Assembly (NCBI RefSeq): GCF_020520425.1
Contig: NC_079491.1
Location: 23,675,449 to 23,739,448, forward strand
Length of the DNA stretch: 64,000 bases
DNA from: Spinacia oleracea
Lineage: Eukaryota; Streptophyta; Magnoliopsida; Caryophyllales; Amaranthaceae
Direction: 5' to 3'
Position numbers and translations under genes: made by a program. This document shows positions 62,543-64,000 of the stretch, piece after piece. The notes under the pieces were generated by a model that had not been told where the DNA came from, did no database searches, and saw only the letters and a program-made list of their open reading frames with translations. Position 1 is the stretch's first letter, and each line of letters begins with the position of its first letter.

Positions 62543-64000
62543 CTGATCGAAAAGAATTAATTGTCAGTTAGTACCACGTTTTGTTGGCACAAAATCATGG
62601 GAGGGATTCAAACTTCAACAGGAAGGAATGGAAAGAGACGGCAGAACACTAGAATAGTAATTACCACCACATGGCATAAATCCCACCCATTGTTGGAGCT
62701 TTTAGGGGAAATGAAAAGTAACTAGTTTGATGAGTTTGAGGATGATTTTAGGCTTTCCTCAATTTTATGATGAATTAACTCCAAAAAATTGTTAGGATTC
62801 TCTCACGATTAAGGAAACATGGAAAGCTGCTAATAACAGCTAAAAAGGTGATTTTATGTTTTTTAATTTTTGCTTGTGCAAACTAAAGGAGAAATCAAGG
62901 ATATCAATCCAATTAACCCATCATCAATGAAACCCCCAATTAGAGACTAAGATTTTCGTCAAAGATACAAGGAACGTGGGTTAGAGTGGTATGTGGTACG
63001 GGAACGCGGAATGCAACCTTTAAAGAACCCAGAACGTCTCAGTAATAAATAGGCTACTTTTAATGGATATTTCTAATAAAAATTCAAAATGTAGTTACAT
63101 TTTGCGAGGTGAAAAGAAAAAAAACAATTAATAAAGAAAAGCAGTGGCTGGTTGTATTGGGAGTAGTACTTTATATTTAATACATTTAATAACATAAGGT
63201 GGGAAAAGGTGAACAGACAAAGGAAAGGGAGAAGGTGAATAGTGGCTGACAGTTGCAACTTAAAAAGTCTGCCTTCATCCTCCTCTCCCTCCCTACACCA
63301 TACACATACATCTTTATCATGCGAACACCATTTATTCCGGCAAATGCACCGGTGTTCTCGCAACACTCAGGCTAGTAAAACCCTATGCTTTCGAGCTTCA
63401 CAACTTTATCGAAGTGCTTCAATTGTAGATCTAGGGTTTCAATTCGGGATTGTCACCTCCGGTGATCCCGTTCGCGAACCACATCGAACCGGGTACGAAC
63501 GAACCGAGTTCGCGGTTCGAGGCCACGTACCACGAACCGGGTAACACTGATTTCCTCCCACACAGTAAGAACAAATGAAAAGGAACGTTGATAACACCAG
63601 TCCAAACTATGCGTACCCTTCTTAAAACAGTCTCTACTTTTGAATATTAATGACGTCAGTTTTCCATCATAAATCAACAACTAGCAGAAAGTACAAGAAC
63701 GGAGAACTCAAAATAAGATTACAAACTAGTCCTATTTCGTGGAACTACCCCAACTCACTTCTAAATTACCCTGTTGCCTTAACCCACAAGAAGTTAAATA
63801 AGTTATCCACAAACACCACAGAATCGCCATAAATCATCTCACCGCAAAATCTTCTCCTCCTTTGCCTTCCAAATCCCACAAGTACGACTTGTGTAAGATC
63901 CAAAACAGTACGTGGAATAACCCGGTATTAATGGGAGAGCAAAAATACCCCAAAAATATTACTTGCCATCAAGACGTGTGAGCACGACTCACTATTAGCA
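62543..64000. other. Right-edge region, probably intron of the RPRD-like gene
   Basis: An upstream exon must exist because the exon at 62542 starts in mid-codon, but I found none here that I trust. At 63520-63540 and 62975-63015 related GTGGTACGGGAACG / CACGTACCACGAACCGG blocks lie in inverted orientation and may bound a transposon of about 570 bp. On the minus strand at about 63920-63770 an open frame (VLDLTQVVLVGFGRQRRRRF) is unlike anything I know. Confidence 0.4.

Noticed and set aside
63770-63920. CID-domain exon of the RPRD-like gene (segment read as IWKAKEEKILR)
   Set aside because: It resembles the family's IWEER block only weakly, and neighbouring CID sequence is absent; probably coincidence or transposon remains.
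1-64000. CRISPR arrays, bacterial operons, phage or organelle inserts
   Set aside because: No regularly spaced repeats, ribosome-binding sites or plastid/mitochondrial gene runs are visible; gene structure is wholly plant nuclear.

Overview
The window is nuclear DNA of a flowering plant, most likely a eudicot. Genes are split into many short exons with GT..AG introns, the sequence is AT-rich, and introns and spacers are full of small DNA transposons of plant type: Stowaway-like elements ending in CTCCCTCCGT, Tourist/PIF-like, hAT, MULE and Helitron. I cannot place it below that level from the sequence alone.

Six protein genes are supported. Five were rebuilt exon by exon with every splice phase closing. 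From left to right: (1) an importin-beta-type nuclear import receptor of the SAD2/importin-7/8 family, minus strand, 22 exons, 1032 aa, 1661-14063; (2) plastid lipoyl synthase LIP1P, minus, 7 exons, 383 aa, 17046-22069; (3) a CMSS1/Cms1-like ribosome-biogenesis protein, minus, 6 exons, 294 aa, 26360-32804; (4) a MATE/DETOXIFICATION efflux transporter, plus, 8 exons, 472 aa, 36394-39794; (5) an ELMO/CED-12-domain protein, minus, 9 exons, 318 aa, 42976-52764; (6) the 3' part of an RPRD/CID-family pre-mRNA protein, minus, 3 exons in view, 56648-62542, with its N-terminal CID domain lying upstream of the visible exons. The genes are unrelated housekeeping-type neighbours, as expected in a plant genome; there is no operon logic. 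CMSS1 and MATE are divergent and share the 3.6 kb spacer 32805-36393.

Mobile DNA accounts for much of the rest. Elements with both ends and a target duplication visible are: an 869-bp MULE-like element (14672-15540) with a Tourist-like element nested in it; a 708-bp hAT element (22171-22878) in the leader of LIP1P; PIF/Harbinger-type elements at 25308-26172, 30487-31332 and 58906-60490, the last carrying a nested Stowaway; a Helitron at about 53340-53997; and several Stowaway MITEs, three of them in a row at 54090-55487. A broken RTE-type LINE reverse transcriptase lies at 16064-16400.

The most unusual structure is in intron 2 of the ELMO gene. Two copies of a Ty3/gypsy gag-protease segment, about 1.5 kb each, lie in opposite orientation around a short spacer (47690-50960). 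Any pre-mRNA crossing this intron would contain both arms and could fold into a very long hairpin, so it is a candidate intronic source of retrotransposon-directed small RNAs. That function is inference; the inverted repeat and its protease-region coding remains are read directly from the sequence.
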